A stretch of DNA of 64,000 nt from Siphonodentalium dalli (lineage: Eukaryota; Mollusca; Scaphopoda; Gadilida; Siphonodentaliidae): assembly GCA_032622095.1 (NCBI GenBank), contig CP136067.1:54413899-54477898 (forward strand). Direction: 5' to 3'. The stretch's first letter is position 1. Each line of letters begins with the position of its first letter. The translations under genes and the position numbers were made by a program. Shown here piece by piece: positions 1-11,529 of this stretch. The notes under the pieces were generated by a model. The model searched no databases, was not told the DNA's origin, and saw only the letters and a list, made by a program, of their open reading frames with translations.

Positions 1-1124
1 TATCATCGGTAATCTGGTGTATTAACCTAATTTCAATGTGGATGTTTGTGTACTTTCAATGAAATTTTAGCCAGAATATTCTTGAAATTGGTTTCAGAAT
101 GGTGGGGGGGGGGGGGGGGGAGGGGGGGGCGTGGTTTGTGGAGAAACAAGATCCTTTCAGATTGCTCTTTCTTCCCTTATAAAGTACATCACCAAATTTT
201 TATGAAACTGGGCTAGTTTAAAATTCAGCTTGGTAAAGTTATACCATTCTTCTATCAACATGATGCTATTACCTTGTGTTGTACTGCATTATAAGGTCGT
301 CCAATCCCTGGGGGTCCAAATTAACATAGATTCCTCTTTTGTTTATAAACTCCCAGTTTGAGTTCAGACAGTGAATATTGTTCATTAGAGAGCACCTGGT
401 AAATTAAAGCTCAGGATATCTTAACCTATCATCAGTATCTGCTGTTTATAAGACCCAGCGTGTAGGATATGATGCATAATAAGGTTTAACAGTTCAAACA
501 CATTACAGAATGAAGCACAATAGTAAACAGCTGTTTTAAGTAAAAAAAAAGTGTCAATTTTTAATAGCAGAGGAGCAGGGTCCACGCTCAACCAAAATTT
601 ACTTTTACCAAATATTTTGTCAAATGAAAATATTTTTTGACAAATTCTTTTACAAATTGCCAAATGCTATCAGTTTCTGCAACTTTGGGTCTTATACTTT
701 TTTTTACTTTTTTCTTGTGACTTACCAAAACATTTGCCAAATGAAAATATATTTTGCAAAATGTGAATTAATTTGCCCGAACCTTGCAGAGGAGTGTTTT
801 TCCCTGATGTCAGGAGCAAATCCCCTTGTGGGGTGCCAGAGAGGAGGCCAAATGGTCCTTCTTGACAGGGGGGATGCTCAGCAACAAATTTCCAACACCC
901 CATCCTCTTCCTCATGACAATATTCCCAAAGCTAGAAGATTGCATTTGAACCCACTCTTGAATTTTCGACTGGGACCTCGCATAACACCACGTTTTTAAA
1001 CCACCTACAACCAAGATTTTGGGTGGAGGTGGCGGAGACGGTATCCTTGGTCACAGTGGGGATAGTTCCATCTCCAGTTGTCATAGCTAAGATCATGACA
1101 CATTATATTTTTTCCACTTTCCAG
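1..1124. other. Intron upstream of the ADAR-like exon; no exon seen
   Basis: Presumed intron of the ADAR-like gene that continues left of the window. It holds a G-homopolymer tract near 104-129 and, at about 1010-1085, a fragment of a dispersed repeat whose 'ggtatccttggtcacagtgg' text recurs in similar form near 7565-7605. It ends in a polypyrimidine tract and an ag acceptor at 1123-1124. I saw no dsRNA-binding-domain exon here. Confidence 0.5.
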
Positions 1125-1787
1125 AACAAATGCCAGTCCACATAGAAGGGAGGGAGGAGTTACCACAGCACATGGCTGATCTGGTGTCTCGAAAAATCCT
1201 CGAGAAATTTGGCGAGCTCACTGAAGACTTTACATCGAATCTAGCGAAGCGGAAAGTGTTAGCTGGTGTCGTCATGACAACAGGTCTAGAATCCGAAGAT
1301 GCTGACGTCATCTGTGTTACCACAGGAACCAAATGCATCAATGGCGAGTACATCAACACCCAAGGTTTTGCACTGAATGATTGTCACGCCGAAATTGTTT
1401 CCCGACGATGCCTTGTACGATTTCTTTATCACAAACTTCTTGATCACATATTCCGAGGTGGCACTGATGCAGCTTCTATTTTTGAGAAATGTGAAATCGA
1501 GGACAAATATCAAGTTAAGGAGAATATAAAATTCCATCTGTACATCAGTACCGCTCCCTGTGGCGACTGCAGGATTTTCTCCCCACACGAGACCGAAATC
1601 TCAGACCGACATCCAAATCGCAAGACTAGAGGTCAGCTGAGAACGAAGATAGAATCTGGGGAAGGGACGATTCCGGTGAAGAATGGTAGTACGATCCAGA
1701 CATGGGACGGTGTGCTGCAAGGGGAGCGACTCCTAACAATGTCTTGCAGTGATAAGATCGCTAAATGGAACACCATGGGTTGCCAAG
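1125..1787 (+). CDS. ADAR2-like (ADARB1): ADAR2-like RNA adenosine deaminase, penultimate coding exon (N-terminal two thirds of deaminase domain)
   Basis: The exon encodes the first ~220 residues of an adenosine deaminase acting on double-stranded RNA, a nuclear enzyme converting adenosine to inosine. Numbered from the in-frame ATG at 1130, the HAE motif (H86, E88) holds the first zinc ligand and the proton-shuttling glutamate. The PCGDC motif (C144) and SCSDK motif (C206) supply the other zinc ligands. GEGTIP contains E178, matching the base-flipping Glu488 of human ADAR2. The run LPQ..AD.VSR...KFG.LT at the start and NGEY..ALNDCHAE are close to vertebrate ADAR2, closer than to ADAR1. The exon opens after a polypyrimidine-ag acceptor at 1123-1124, so ATG 1130 is internal and not the true start. 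It ends at CCAAG|gtaag, leaving one base (phase 1) that joins the exon at 17522. dsRNA-binding exons are expected upstream. The reading past 1787 is intron. Confidence 0.95.
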
Positions 1788-1804
1788 GTAAGATTCTCAT
1801 CCAT

Positions 1805-2204
1805 TTAACCCTTTACCCAACAAACCGGCCAAAACCGGCCAAATAAAGCTTCAACAGCCTAAAATATCTTCGGTCTGTCTCAATAGAACCATACAAATAT
1901 GGATATCATTGGAACCGGCTCCTTGACCACATTGTGATAGTTACAGTTATGCCCTGTGCCAATGCATTCTCTTATATATGCGAGTCGACCATAGGTCGCC
2001 TCGCATATATAAGAGAATGCATTGGCCTAAACAAAATCTTTTTTTAACACTTTTTACCATTTTTTCTTACATTCTTTAACAATTTTATAATTTGTAATGT
2101 GTTAAGCCAATGCATTCTCTTATATATGCGAGGCGACCTATGGTCGACTCGCATATATAAGAGAATGCATTGGCACAGGGCCCTTCTGTTGGGTAAAGGG
2201 TTAA
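1805..2204. mobile_element. TTAA-flanked palindromic MITE with two 69-bp hairpins
   Basis: Inverted ends ttaaccctttacccaac and gttgggtaaagggttaa bound a 400-bp element with TTAA at both edges, the target preference of piggyBac-type transposons. Inside are two near-perfect 69-bp hairpins at 1958-2026 and 2106-2174 that are also inverted relative to each other. No transposase is present, so this is a non-autonomous copy. It starts only about 18 bp after the ADAR exon's splice donor. Confidence 0.8.
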
Positions 2205-3014
2205 GATTGGAGATAGTGTCCCAAATTTACCATTTTACTTGTAGTTGTTATTCTTGGAACACATATATTCTGACGAGGCCTGTTCTGTTGTTAGTGTCCT
2301 TGAACTAAACGCTGAATTTTCACAAATGTCCAATCGATAAGGAAATTTCAATTTTAATCTTCTGAAGTTGAAATTTCAGTCTAAAGTCAGATCTTAATTC
2401 TCATAATTTGTCTAGGAAATTTGCATTAAATTTCAAGAAAATTTTGAGTACCAAATAAACTTTATTGAAAAAAAAGAAAAGAAGAGAATTCACAAAATCT
2501 ATAAAGGACATCCATACATTTTCATTATATCTGCTCTATTTTGCATGCATTCAAGTAATGCCCTGTTTCAATACGACTTTGCCTTTATAATTAGTTGCTC
2601 CGAACTTCTGACTATCTTTCCTGATCTTGTCAGTTGACCAGGCTTGTCAGGGCTCATTCAAGCGGAAAGCTTTGTTCAGTTCAGTTTATTAGGCTCACAG
2701 AGAGTCTATTAAACTTTGTGTTTTCAGCTTCTCCCCAGTTACTGGTGTGGGTTATAGATGATCGTCTATTATGATATTTCCAGCTTCAGTGCAACACTGA
2801 CTTGTGATCGTGACATTCAAATATAATTATTTTGAAACACCGAAACCAATTTTCACATTTGTGTGATTCTGTTGTCAAGAATAAACTTGTGCATGACTGA
2901 CGTATGTTGGTGCCACCCAAGTCTGAGTTTAGTCTGCTAGCATCACCAAATTCACCCTCTGGGGACCGCATCTGCTATGGGATGTATACCTAGACTCAGT
3001 TTGAAGTTCCCAAA
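2205..3014. other. ADAR intron, mostly unique AT-rich sequence
   Basis: No exon is seen. A single arm of the foldback family described at 3957 occurs at about 2930-2975, followed by the companion segment that also appears near 49750-49870. Confidence 0.4.
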
Positions 3015-3789
3015 TACCTTACTCGTATTTAAATTCACGCAGGACTATTTTTCGCTCAGTTTTGAATTCGCGCACTTTTAATTCACGCACCTTGATGCGC
3101 GAATTCAAAACTGACAAAACTATTTTCGTAAAATGTTTGGATTTGATGACAGTTTCAGATCTTAATCGTTAATGAAGATACGTGTGCATATTAAACAGCA
3201 TCATTGGTGGCTTTACACCGTGTATAATTTAACATAACTGCATCATCAATGTCTTGTGAAGACGGGTGTTTATACCCTCCAAATAATTCTTCTGATACTG
3301 AAATAGTTATAAACATAATTTAAATGAAATCTAAAGACATAAAATCAACAACCGCGTATTGAAAAACTTACATCAGAAAAAGTATAAACTTGGTGACATA
3401 ACACTCCAGACTGTTTGGTCACGGTGTAGTGCCAGCATTGTTGGGGGGGGCGTGCGTCTTCAGTCTGTATTTCTTACAAGTATTTCAACATCAATGATGT
3501 TGCCATGATTTGTTGCTATATAGTTATGTCATTATACATATCAGTAATGGTTTTGATGTTGGTTGCCCGCATGTAAATTCTAGTCATAGTAGGCTAGTAG
3601 CCTAATATTTGGTCCAACCTTCCGTAATGTGAATACATTTATTACATAACTCATCAACATAATAATAACCATATTGTTTCCTGCTGGTTTGGTATAAACT
3701 CAGGTGTCGTACTATTTTTCACTCAGTTTTAAATTCGCGGACTGGTGCGTGAAAATTAGTACTGCGCGAATTTAAATACGAGTAAGGTA
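3015..3789. mobile_element. TIR element, family with actcgtatttaaattc ends (copy 1)
   Basis: The left end reads taccttactcgtatttaaat and the right end is its reverse complement with few changes. Subterminal 'tactatttttcactcag' and 'gcgaattcaaaactga' segments are also inverted. A second copy in the opposite orientation lies at 60858-61519 and fragments at 23678-23880. There is no coding capacity, so it is a non-autonomous DNA element. Confidence 0.7.
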
Positions 3790-3956
3790 GTGAATATTGT
3801 GATGTACACCCATTGGGAACCTTGATTGTGCAATATGTCTTCTACCAATTTGGGGATATAGAGAATCTAAACTATAAAAGAAATAGAATCAATGTGAAGA
3901 AGTTTCTATAGAAATTTGATGATAAAGAAACTTTCCCAGAGAAGATGAGGCTTAAG

Positions 3957-4058
3957 CAGAAAGGTCCCCAGAGGGTGAATTTAGTGATGCTAGCTTGCTA
4001 TGTGGGATAGAGTCACTAAATTCTCCCTCTAGGGACCTCATTCTGCAAATTACAGACA
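3957..4058. repeat. Foldback hairpin, 'gaggtccccagagggtgaat' family
   Basis: Inverted arms 'ccccagagggtgaatttag' and its complement flank a short centre around gctagc. Related hairpins or arms occur at 2930, 30336-30365, 30470-30562, 30764-30872, 49640-49745 and 49946-50070, so this is a dispersed family. Remaining sequence from 3789 to 5061 shows no other recognisable feature. Confidence 0.7.
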
Positions 4059-5061
4059 TACTATAATCAGACTCTCAGCAGATCCTTTTCTCTCATTGGT
4101 TCTCTATGACACAAAAAATGTCATTAATTTCTCAATTTGTTGATGTTATCACAGAAATATCATAATGGCCGATCAATGTACCGAGGGAAACAAATCATTA
4201 GATGTCTGAGCTATTTCTTTTGGATTATTTTCGTGGTTTACCAAGATAAGTGTGAAAATATGCATATTTTGGCCGATCCGCTGTAACTCGCTCTTCAGAT
4301 ATAACACACACCGGTTACCAGGGGTGAGCTTGTGTGACTCGATTGGGCTCTTTTGGCATGTTGTATTTTCCGCTTGGTTCACCATCCTGGCCCAGTCTTA
4401 TTGCATCTTATTACTCTTTAACAGTTCACAAAACAAACATTCATTTCTTAAGTAATTACTATGACAAATTGGTGTCATTAGAATTTTTTTGTTGAATACG
4501 TCATGCCATCCTTTAATTGTACATATGTCAGACAATGGTGTCAATGTTTATACACATTAATTCCATGAGTTCACTAGGTTCTCTCTTATGGAGCATGAAC
4601 GTTATTTCAACCCTCAAATTTATTAAATGTGAAAAGGCCATCAAAGTGTCAACTTGAGAAAATTAAGGGCATTTTTTGTAACAACATCATTTAGCCCTAC
4701 CAGCATCATAGAAATTCAGCAGGAACCACCAATATCATAACCGCTTAACCAGGGGTTTCACTCTAAATGGAGAAGGAACTAATCTAAAACCCTTTATGCA
4801 TCTGAAGGCGAGACCTCTCAGCTGCCTTCCACAGTTTGTGGCCCAGTGATCAGTGGATTCAGTGCACATTCTTCTGGTATGACAGCTTTACTGCTTCGAC
4901 CTCATTAGTCGACTTCCTCTCTCAATACACCATGAAATAACCGCAGCCAAATGCATAATCAATGCATTTGGTGCATGTTCATTAAAACCAGATAATTGAG
5001 CTGTTCAAACCGCTCACCAAGGTTTTCTTTCTTCATAACATTTACTTACCTTCACTGACTG

Positions 5062-5268
5062 TTAACTCTTTCTGAACTAAATGGATTATCCCACCCACTT
5101 ATAACAATATATATTGGAATGGTCTATTGTTAATTTGGAGGTGTGTTCAGGATATATAAGTAGACGGCAGACAGAAAAATATTCAGACCTATTGAACTTA
5201 TTATCTGAACATTTCCTAAGAGAACTACTCATCAATGAGTATTTAATAGTAAAGAAAGGGTTATTATA
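5062..5268. mobile_element. TTAA element, family B (copy 1)
   Basis: Begins ttaactctttctgaactaaa and ends with the inverted aaagaaagggtta. The internal text 'attggaatggtctattgtta' and 'actcatcaatgagtattta' is shared with copies near 7038, 18176, 19112, 47130, 49067, 50138, 51690 and 52750. It is a short non-autonomous element. Unique AT-rich sequence without exons follows to 6078. Confidence 0.7.
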
Positions 5269-6078
5269 TGCCTGAATATTGTTTGTAAATATAGATTTAA
5301 GATGCATAATCTCATTAAGCACCCCTCAATATCTATTTATTTGTATTCGGGGGTAAAAAATATTTCTTTCGAGTCGAGGAACCAACCTATACAGCACATA
5401 GTTATTCGATATCGATTTTTGAAATCTATTATTTTTCACCATCAAGACTTAATAGTGGCCCAGTAAAAAATCGATGAGCTGATGGTCTCAAACCAAATAG
5501 CGGATGAAGATGGATAACTCCAAAATCAAGAGACTTTGTGTTGATAATAAGGCCAAAGTTTTTTGACCGACATGTTGATAAATAACACGTTTTGTGCAAT
5601 GATATACTATAGTTGACAGTGGTTAGCATTATATTTGGTCAATTAATCGATTCTGACAACTTAAGCGGCATTTCTAAAAATGTTGTTGTTGTTGTTGGAA
5701 TCTGATAATATGGGGACCATCGAATCGGATTGAGCACCGTTAACAATATTTTATGGACCTATCTCAGCTTTTAAAAATAGTGACGTTTAATTAATTCTCG
5801 CAAATAAATGGAATCGACTCACTCATTTATGTGGTATCTTATGATAATATGCAAGGCATATAGAACGACCCCCATGTGATGTTAAGAGGAAGAACCTTGC
5901 GAATGATCTGTAGTCATAAACCTATTTAGACCTTCTGCATGGTAATAACTCGAATGTTTTCAGATTGATCTTGTAGACCTTTTGTATCATATGTGAGTAG
6001 ATTTCGATATACACGTACCTATGGTTTATAGACATCGACCTTTGATAATATATAGGCCTTTATATTAAATGCATTGAA

Positions 6079-6350
6079 TTAACCAACCCTTCCATGAGTG
6101 GAGCTTCCTGAAATTTTACGAAAACCCTGTGCCAAAGCATTCTCTTATAGAAGAGTCTACCTTAGGGAGCCTCGCATATATAAGAGAACACATTGGCCTA
6201 ACCTAACAATATTTATCTTGACCTAGTAGTAATCCAGTGCATTCTCTTACATATGCGAGGCTCCCTATGGGGGACTCGCATCTACAAGAGAATGCTTGGC
6301 ACATGATCTTTAATGCTGCACCAGCGCAGTTCTCATCATGAAAGGGTTAA
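6079..6350. mobile_element. TTAA MITE with hairpin cassettes, family A
   Basis: Left end resembles cccttccatgagtggagc and right end catgaaagggttaa. The interior holds two degenerate copies of the cattctcttatatatgcgag hairpin. This is a member of the commonest element family in the window. Confidence 0.75.
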
Positions 6351-6690
6351 ATTAATTGAATTAAGCATGCATACATCAGACTGATAAAGGCACATCGATG
6401 AGAAGAATCTTGAATAGAAAGGAGGGTTGTTTATGAAAAAACCAGGAAAATAGATTAATCCAGGTTTCTAGAAGCAGATATCGTGAATCATGATGCAGTG
6501 ATTGCAATGTAATGTTGATGGCAAATATCACCTCTGCAATGCAAAATGATTCATTGCTGGCGTATTGAGAATTGGCAAAATAATGTTTCTGGCTTCTTTC
6601 AACGAAAATCAATATGAATTTGAGGACAGTGATTAATAGTTGTGTCATACCAAATTTCATTGTTATAATATTTTTTGGCAGTGTGAAAAT

Positions 6691-6962
6691 TCTTTTAGCT
6701 CTTTTTAATGGGATCTGCACTGGTGCAGCATTAAAGATCCTATGCCAGTGCATTCTCTTAAATATGTGAGTCTCCCACAGGGAGCATCGCATATATAAGA
6801 GAATGCACTGGCTTACAAGGTTGTGGTAAATATTGTTAGGCCAATGCATTCTCTTATATATACGAAGTTATCTATACAATGTACGAAACTCGCATATATA
6901 CGAGGATACATTGGTACATGGTTTTCCCAAAATTTCAGCAAGCTCCAGTCATGGAAGAGTTA
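6691..6962. mobile_element. TTAA MITE with hairpin cassettes, family A
   Basis: Carries the diagnostic 'ctggtgcagcattaaagatc' subterminal segment, two hairpins (about 6733-6813 and 6839-6915) and the 'agctccagtcatgga' right end. The ends are eroded relative to other copies. Confidence 0.7.
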
Positions 6963-7037
6963 AATGAATCAGTCAGTTAGAAAATATATTCCAGTCACGG
7001 AATGGTTCAGCGATGTATAATCCTCAAGTTTCAAATT

Positions 7038-7610
7038 AATCCTTTATTTACTATTTAATATGGATTCTCCCATTCAGTTATGAAAGTATACATTGGAATG
7101 GTCTATTATTCATCTGGAGGGGTGTTAATGAAAAATAAGAAACGGCAGATAATACGAGAGCAGAAAGGATTCCTACTCATTGGTGGGAAATGTTCAGATA
7201 ATAAATTCAACATAATAGCCTATGGTATTTGTGGAACTAATTTTCACAACATGTATAATTTTGTCCGAGCTTTTATTCCTACATTTTTAGGTCAATTTTT
7301 TAAAAACTTAGCACATATATTTAGTACCATGGGAATCTGTGCACCTGTGATTATGACGGCTGTCCGACATTTTTTGGTGGAGTTATCCCCCCTTTTTCGA
7401 CTTAGAACTTTTATTCCTAAATATTTCGGTCAATACCGGTAGGTTTAAGATTAGGGTTAGGGTTGTGCACCTGCAATGGGAACTGTTATTTTATTTTATT
7501 ATTTTAACTAAATGTTTACTGACATGTGAAACATCTTAGTATTTAAAAAACACGGGGGGGGGGGGGTATCCTTAGTCCCCATTGGGACAGTTACACCTCT
7601 AGTTTTCTGA
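7038..7610. repeat. Partial family B element followed by a dispersed mollusc-type repeat
   Basis: Positions 7038-7215 match family B ('ggaatggtctattattcatc', 'aaatgttcagataataaatt'). From about 7255 the text 'gcttttattcctacattttt' through a G-homopolymer to about 7606 is shared with 10440-10760. The open frame across this junction has no recognisable protein domain. From 7611 to 8341 nothing recognisable was found. Confidence 0.6.
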
Positions 7611-8341
7611 TCATTTAGTAAAGAGAGGATAAATCAGTGTGTTATGCTTCTATTTATCAATACAATGAAGTGATCTTCATCTCCACATCAAGTCCCCCCA
7701 CCCACTGACTCAAACAACCTTAGCTCAGAAAAAGTTAATTTCTCGCCTGTTCATGTGTATATTATTAAAAAACCAAATAAGCAATAAAATCAGAAGATTA
7801 TTTTTTGTCCTCTGAGACATCACACATAGAAATAACTCAGATCATTGAATTGGAAGTGAGTTCAGAGTGTGTCCTTCAGTGCAGAATGAGGCGTATGGGA
7901 ATGTCGAGATATCATGTCTAGACTAATCAGCATACAAATCTATTTCTTCTAGGCGTACAGCCAATCTGCAATTCAAATTCAAGGGGACGCTATGAGGCTA
8001 CACCCAACATTTGGATCATGCAAAACTAGATTTATGAGTCTAATTATTATAATTATCTGTAAATTATTATCCTACCGAGTGACCTGGTACATGTCTGTAG
8101 ATTGTAATTAACTTTGGTTTGACAACACACCTTTCAAAAGACGTTTATGTGACATCTCTGCGATTTTTGACATTGTAAAAGGACACTGGTGGCCCGTTGG
8201 TTTATACAGCACCGTGTACTCGATCATTGTAAACTGTCCTGTATGGGAGTGATGTTCTAATCATTGCTGAATTCATTCACATCTTGATCTCCATGGATAT
8301 AGCCAGCCTCTCTCTAGCTGCTAACATAATTCTTGTGATCA

Positions 8342-8724
8342 TCATTCCTGAAATTTTGCAAAAACCATGTGCCAATTCATTTTGTTATAAATGCGAGTCT
8401 CCCATATCTTATATAGGCATATATAAGATAATACAGTAGGTTAATACTATTTACATCAATTGGCCTTGTAAGCCAGTGCATTCTCTTATACAGAAATGTC
8501 CTAAATAATCGACTTCTTAACCACAGCAGAATTATGGGTAATTTTTCAGGATTTAGTCAACTAAATCCTGAACAAATTTCCCATAATTCTGCTGTGGTTA
8601 AGGAGTGGATTATTTAAGGCATTGCTGTAGGTGCGAGGCTCCCTATGGGAGACTAACATATATAAGATAATGCACTGGATCTTTAATAGTGCACCAGCGC
8701 AGCTCCTTTCTTGAAGGGGTGTTA
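8342..8724. mobile_element. Family A MITE interrupted by a nested TA-flanked foldback
   Basis: Outer left part ('cctgaaattttgcaaaaacc') and right part ('gcaccagcgcagctcc', 'cttgaagggg') are family A. The second hairpin is split by the foldback at 8491-8627, which has TA on both sides. Confidence 0.7.
8491..8627. mobile_element. TA-flanked foldback element, family C (nested)
   Basis: A 137-bp palindrome with ends cagaaatgtcct and its approximate complement, flanked by TA dinucleotides as expected of Tc1/mariner-type integration. The arms include 'accacagcagaattatgggt' and its complement. Sister copies lie at 20974-21182 and 21968-22188. It sits inside a family A hairpin, so it inserted later. 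Confidence 0.8.
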
Positions 8725-9373
8725 AAGGGGTACTGTACCCCAATTTCAATAAATTCCCAGTGACAATAGCGACCTAATATGAATATTATATTATAAAATA
8801 ACTAATTTGAGTCGACTATGTCTACTGAAAACATTCCGGTTAACAGGCTATCGTAAAAGTAAAATTGAATTATTTAATATAAATTCATTTATGGCTGGAG
8901 TCATAAAATGGAGAATTATGCCATTACGAGTTATCGTTCTTGAAATCGCATATGTTGCGTGTCTTTTATCGACGGCCATTCGCGAACATTATTGAGTTGC
9001 AAACAAAACATGTTACCTGCAAAAGAAGGCCCGTTATAACCGGTTCGGGAAAAAAGGAGAAAGAAACAAGAGTCATAAAGCGTCAAGTATTTTATAGGGA
9101 GTGAGATTGTTCGATGGAAGAGATTTAATGCATCAATCGAAGCTGTGAGCAATGAACTTCCGGTTCTTCCTGCGACCTGCGTCTTCTCCGGTGAAGGTCA
9201 AAAACAAGGCGCGTAGTTTGAAATCGTAATATTTTTGTTTCCAAGATCAATATTTTCTTCGCTAAATTAGGTTTATACGAAACTCATATAACACGAACAC
9301 AATCTAACTTGAAAGTTATTTCAATTGGAGTAAATAAAAAAATTGCCTATCTTAGTGTACAGTACCCCTTTAA
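8722..9373. mobile_element. TTAA element with aggggtactgtac ends (copy 1)
   Basis: Ends ttaaaggggtactgtacc and gtacagtacccctttaa form terminal inverted repeats with TTAA edges. A shorter relative is at 57787-58306 sharing 'ggttaacaggctatcgtaaa' and 'tgcgtcttctccggtgaagg' text. Open frames inside are shared between copies only in broken form, so no gene is called. From 9374 to 9880 nothing recognisable was seen. Confidence 0.8.
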
Positions 9374-9879
9374 TATTAAAGTATATCTATAGAATAGATC
9401 ATTCCAGTGTATTATTTTTAGAATTGTCCGAGAAGCCATTCAGAGGGTTAAGTCCAATATCATCAGCTCTGGTACTAAAAGAATTAACTTTTTATCACTG
9501 TGCATAAAATACATGTAGTCTCAATTATAGACTCAATAGAAATCTATGCTTAATGCTTTATGGTTTACCATGTGTCTTTATTAAAGCCAGATCACTCGAT
9601 CTTTATGTGACAGTTGCTTCAATTTCTGAAATTGGAAGAGGACCCCAATGGCCCTTTCCTTACAGAAAAGCATGTGCTCTATCACCATAACCTGTCCAAT
9701 ACAAAGTCTGCCCTGGAATATTGCTGGAATAAACATAATTAGAAAGCTATGGTGAAAGGCATGTAGAGAGTTCCGACACATTTTATAAGCCCGTTTTTAA
9801 AACAGGATGTATTTATTTTTCTCCAACCAACTGTCTCTGCCCATCCGTCTGTCCCTTAATATTTTGTTTCCGGATGATA

Positions 9880-10330
9880 GCTTTTAATAGTTCTACTGAA
9901 CTAAATGGAATGAAATATGTTATGTTCACTACCACAAAAATGGGTCAAGTTAATTTTTGTTGGAATATGGTCTGGCAGCCCATTTTTACCAGCGTTCCCG
10001 ACCATTTTTGAAATTTTCGTTTCTGGATTATAACTTTAGTTAATATATATGGTATGCAGGTTTATAGTTCTACTGAACTAAATGGAATGAAATATGTTAT
10101 GTTCACTACCACAAAAATGGGTCAAGTTCGATTTTGTTGGACTAGGGTCTGGCAGCCCGTTTTTACAGCGTTGCCAAACATTTTTGAAATTTTCGTTTCT
10201 GGATCATAACTTGAGTTAATATATATGGTATGCAGGTTTACAGCCATACAATACGTATCAAGTTCAATTTTGGGTTCCGTCCGCCCATTTTTACCGGAGT
10301 TAAGGACCTTTTTCGACTTGAAATTCAGGT
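9880..10330. repeat. Imperfect tandem repeat, ~177-bp period
   Basis: The text 'ttctactgaactaaatggaa' starts at 9891 and again at 10068. The segment 'gttaatatatatggtatgca' and the flanking 'cattttt' blocks repeat a third time in part to about 10330. There is no coding signal. Confidence 0.7.
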
Positions 10331-10439
10331 TTTCTTGTTTCACCATATCATTCACACAATTAGACTATCAGGATAGAAAAAATTCACTGTAATTACAATG
10401 GACTCATTGTATCCTCTGTACTAGTCTGTAGTGAGTTAT

Positions 10440-10790
10440 GGTGGGGGGGGGGTATACAGGTGTCGGCTTGTCTGTCCGTCTGTAGATGCACTTTTATTCC
10501 TTCATTTTCAGCCAATTTATTTTAAAACTTGGCACAGATACCTGTGCACCTGCGATTATGAGATATGTCTGACTTTTTAGGTGGAGTTATCCCCCTCCCC
10601 CCACCCCCTTAGCGAGTTATGGAGGGGGGGTATATAGGAATCAGCTTGTCCATCCGTCTATCCATAGACGCGACTTTGTCCAAGCTTTTATTCCTACATT
10701 TATCGGTCAATTGTTTTTAAACTTGGCACAGATATTTAGTACCATGGGAAATCTAAAGAGGGAAATTCATGAATATCTCATGTTTAATTT
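10440..10790. repeat. Dispersed repeat, 'tccgtctgtc' / 'cttttattcctac' type
   Basis: Two partial copies, each starting after a G-rich tract and carrying 'gtcggcttgtctgtccgtct' or 'atcagcttgtccatccgtct' and 'aaacttggcacagatattta'. This repeat is shared with 7255-7606. From 10791 to 11530 nothing recognisable was found. Confidence 0.6.
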
Positions 10791-11529
10791 TCTTCGGACA
10801 ATAATGGACTTTATTTTAATGACTGATTTCAATTGATCTTTCCGCCCACATTTATGCAAATATTAATACATTTGGAAGTTGCAAAGTTTATTGTAGGCTC
10901 ATACGAAGCCAGTTCTTTTCAATTTTCGTGTCAATCTGAACAATATACATGTGGGCAGAGTATTTTGTCATGAGGACACGCATCCTTCTTGGTAAGCTTG
11001 AAATAAACCAGTTATGCCGAAACCAAGAATTCTCATTGGCCTGTCTGGCTTCCGTACATTTACGAGCAACATGAGAACCATCCATAGTCTGCAGACTCAT
11101 TGTTGCCTAAAGTTAATGGTGCTACCAATTTTCTGAAGCAACTAACAACAGAAATGTGTTCTTTCTGGAGAAGCCCAAATTATTTCTCAATTAGGTTAGA
11201 GCTACAGATAAGTGATACTGCCTTTGAAGGAAATGCTTTCAGAGGGACGCGAGTAATTTATGGTTCTCTGTAGTAAATGGTCCTCTACATTCACCGTACT
11301 AATAACTGTCATCACGGTCTACAATGCAAGTGATTAATTTTGCCGATTGGAGTATATTTACTGCTACATGACAAATTTTGTCAGAAGACGTGGCACAGCT
11401 CTCTTGTGAGGGGACTTGGCAAACAAAAATATTACTCCTGGAAGCAATTCAAATAGATTTGTTTCCGTTCTATTCACACGCTCTCACTCGTCTAAGGAGT
11501 CTGGTACAATTAGACTCGGACAATCTTGA

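Noticed and set aside
8807-8995. 62-codon frame in the aggggtactgtac element
   Set aside because: The second copy of the element (57787-58306) does not keep the frame, so no conserved protein is indicated.
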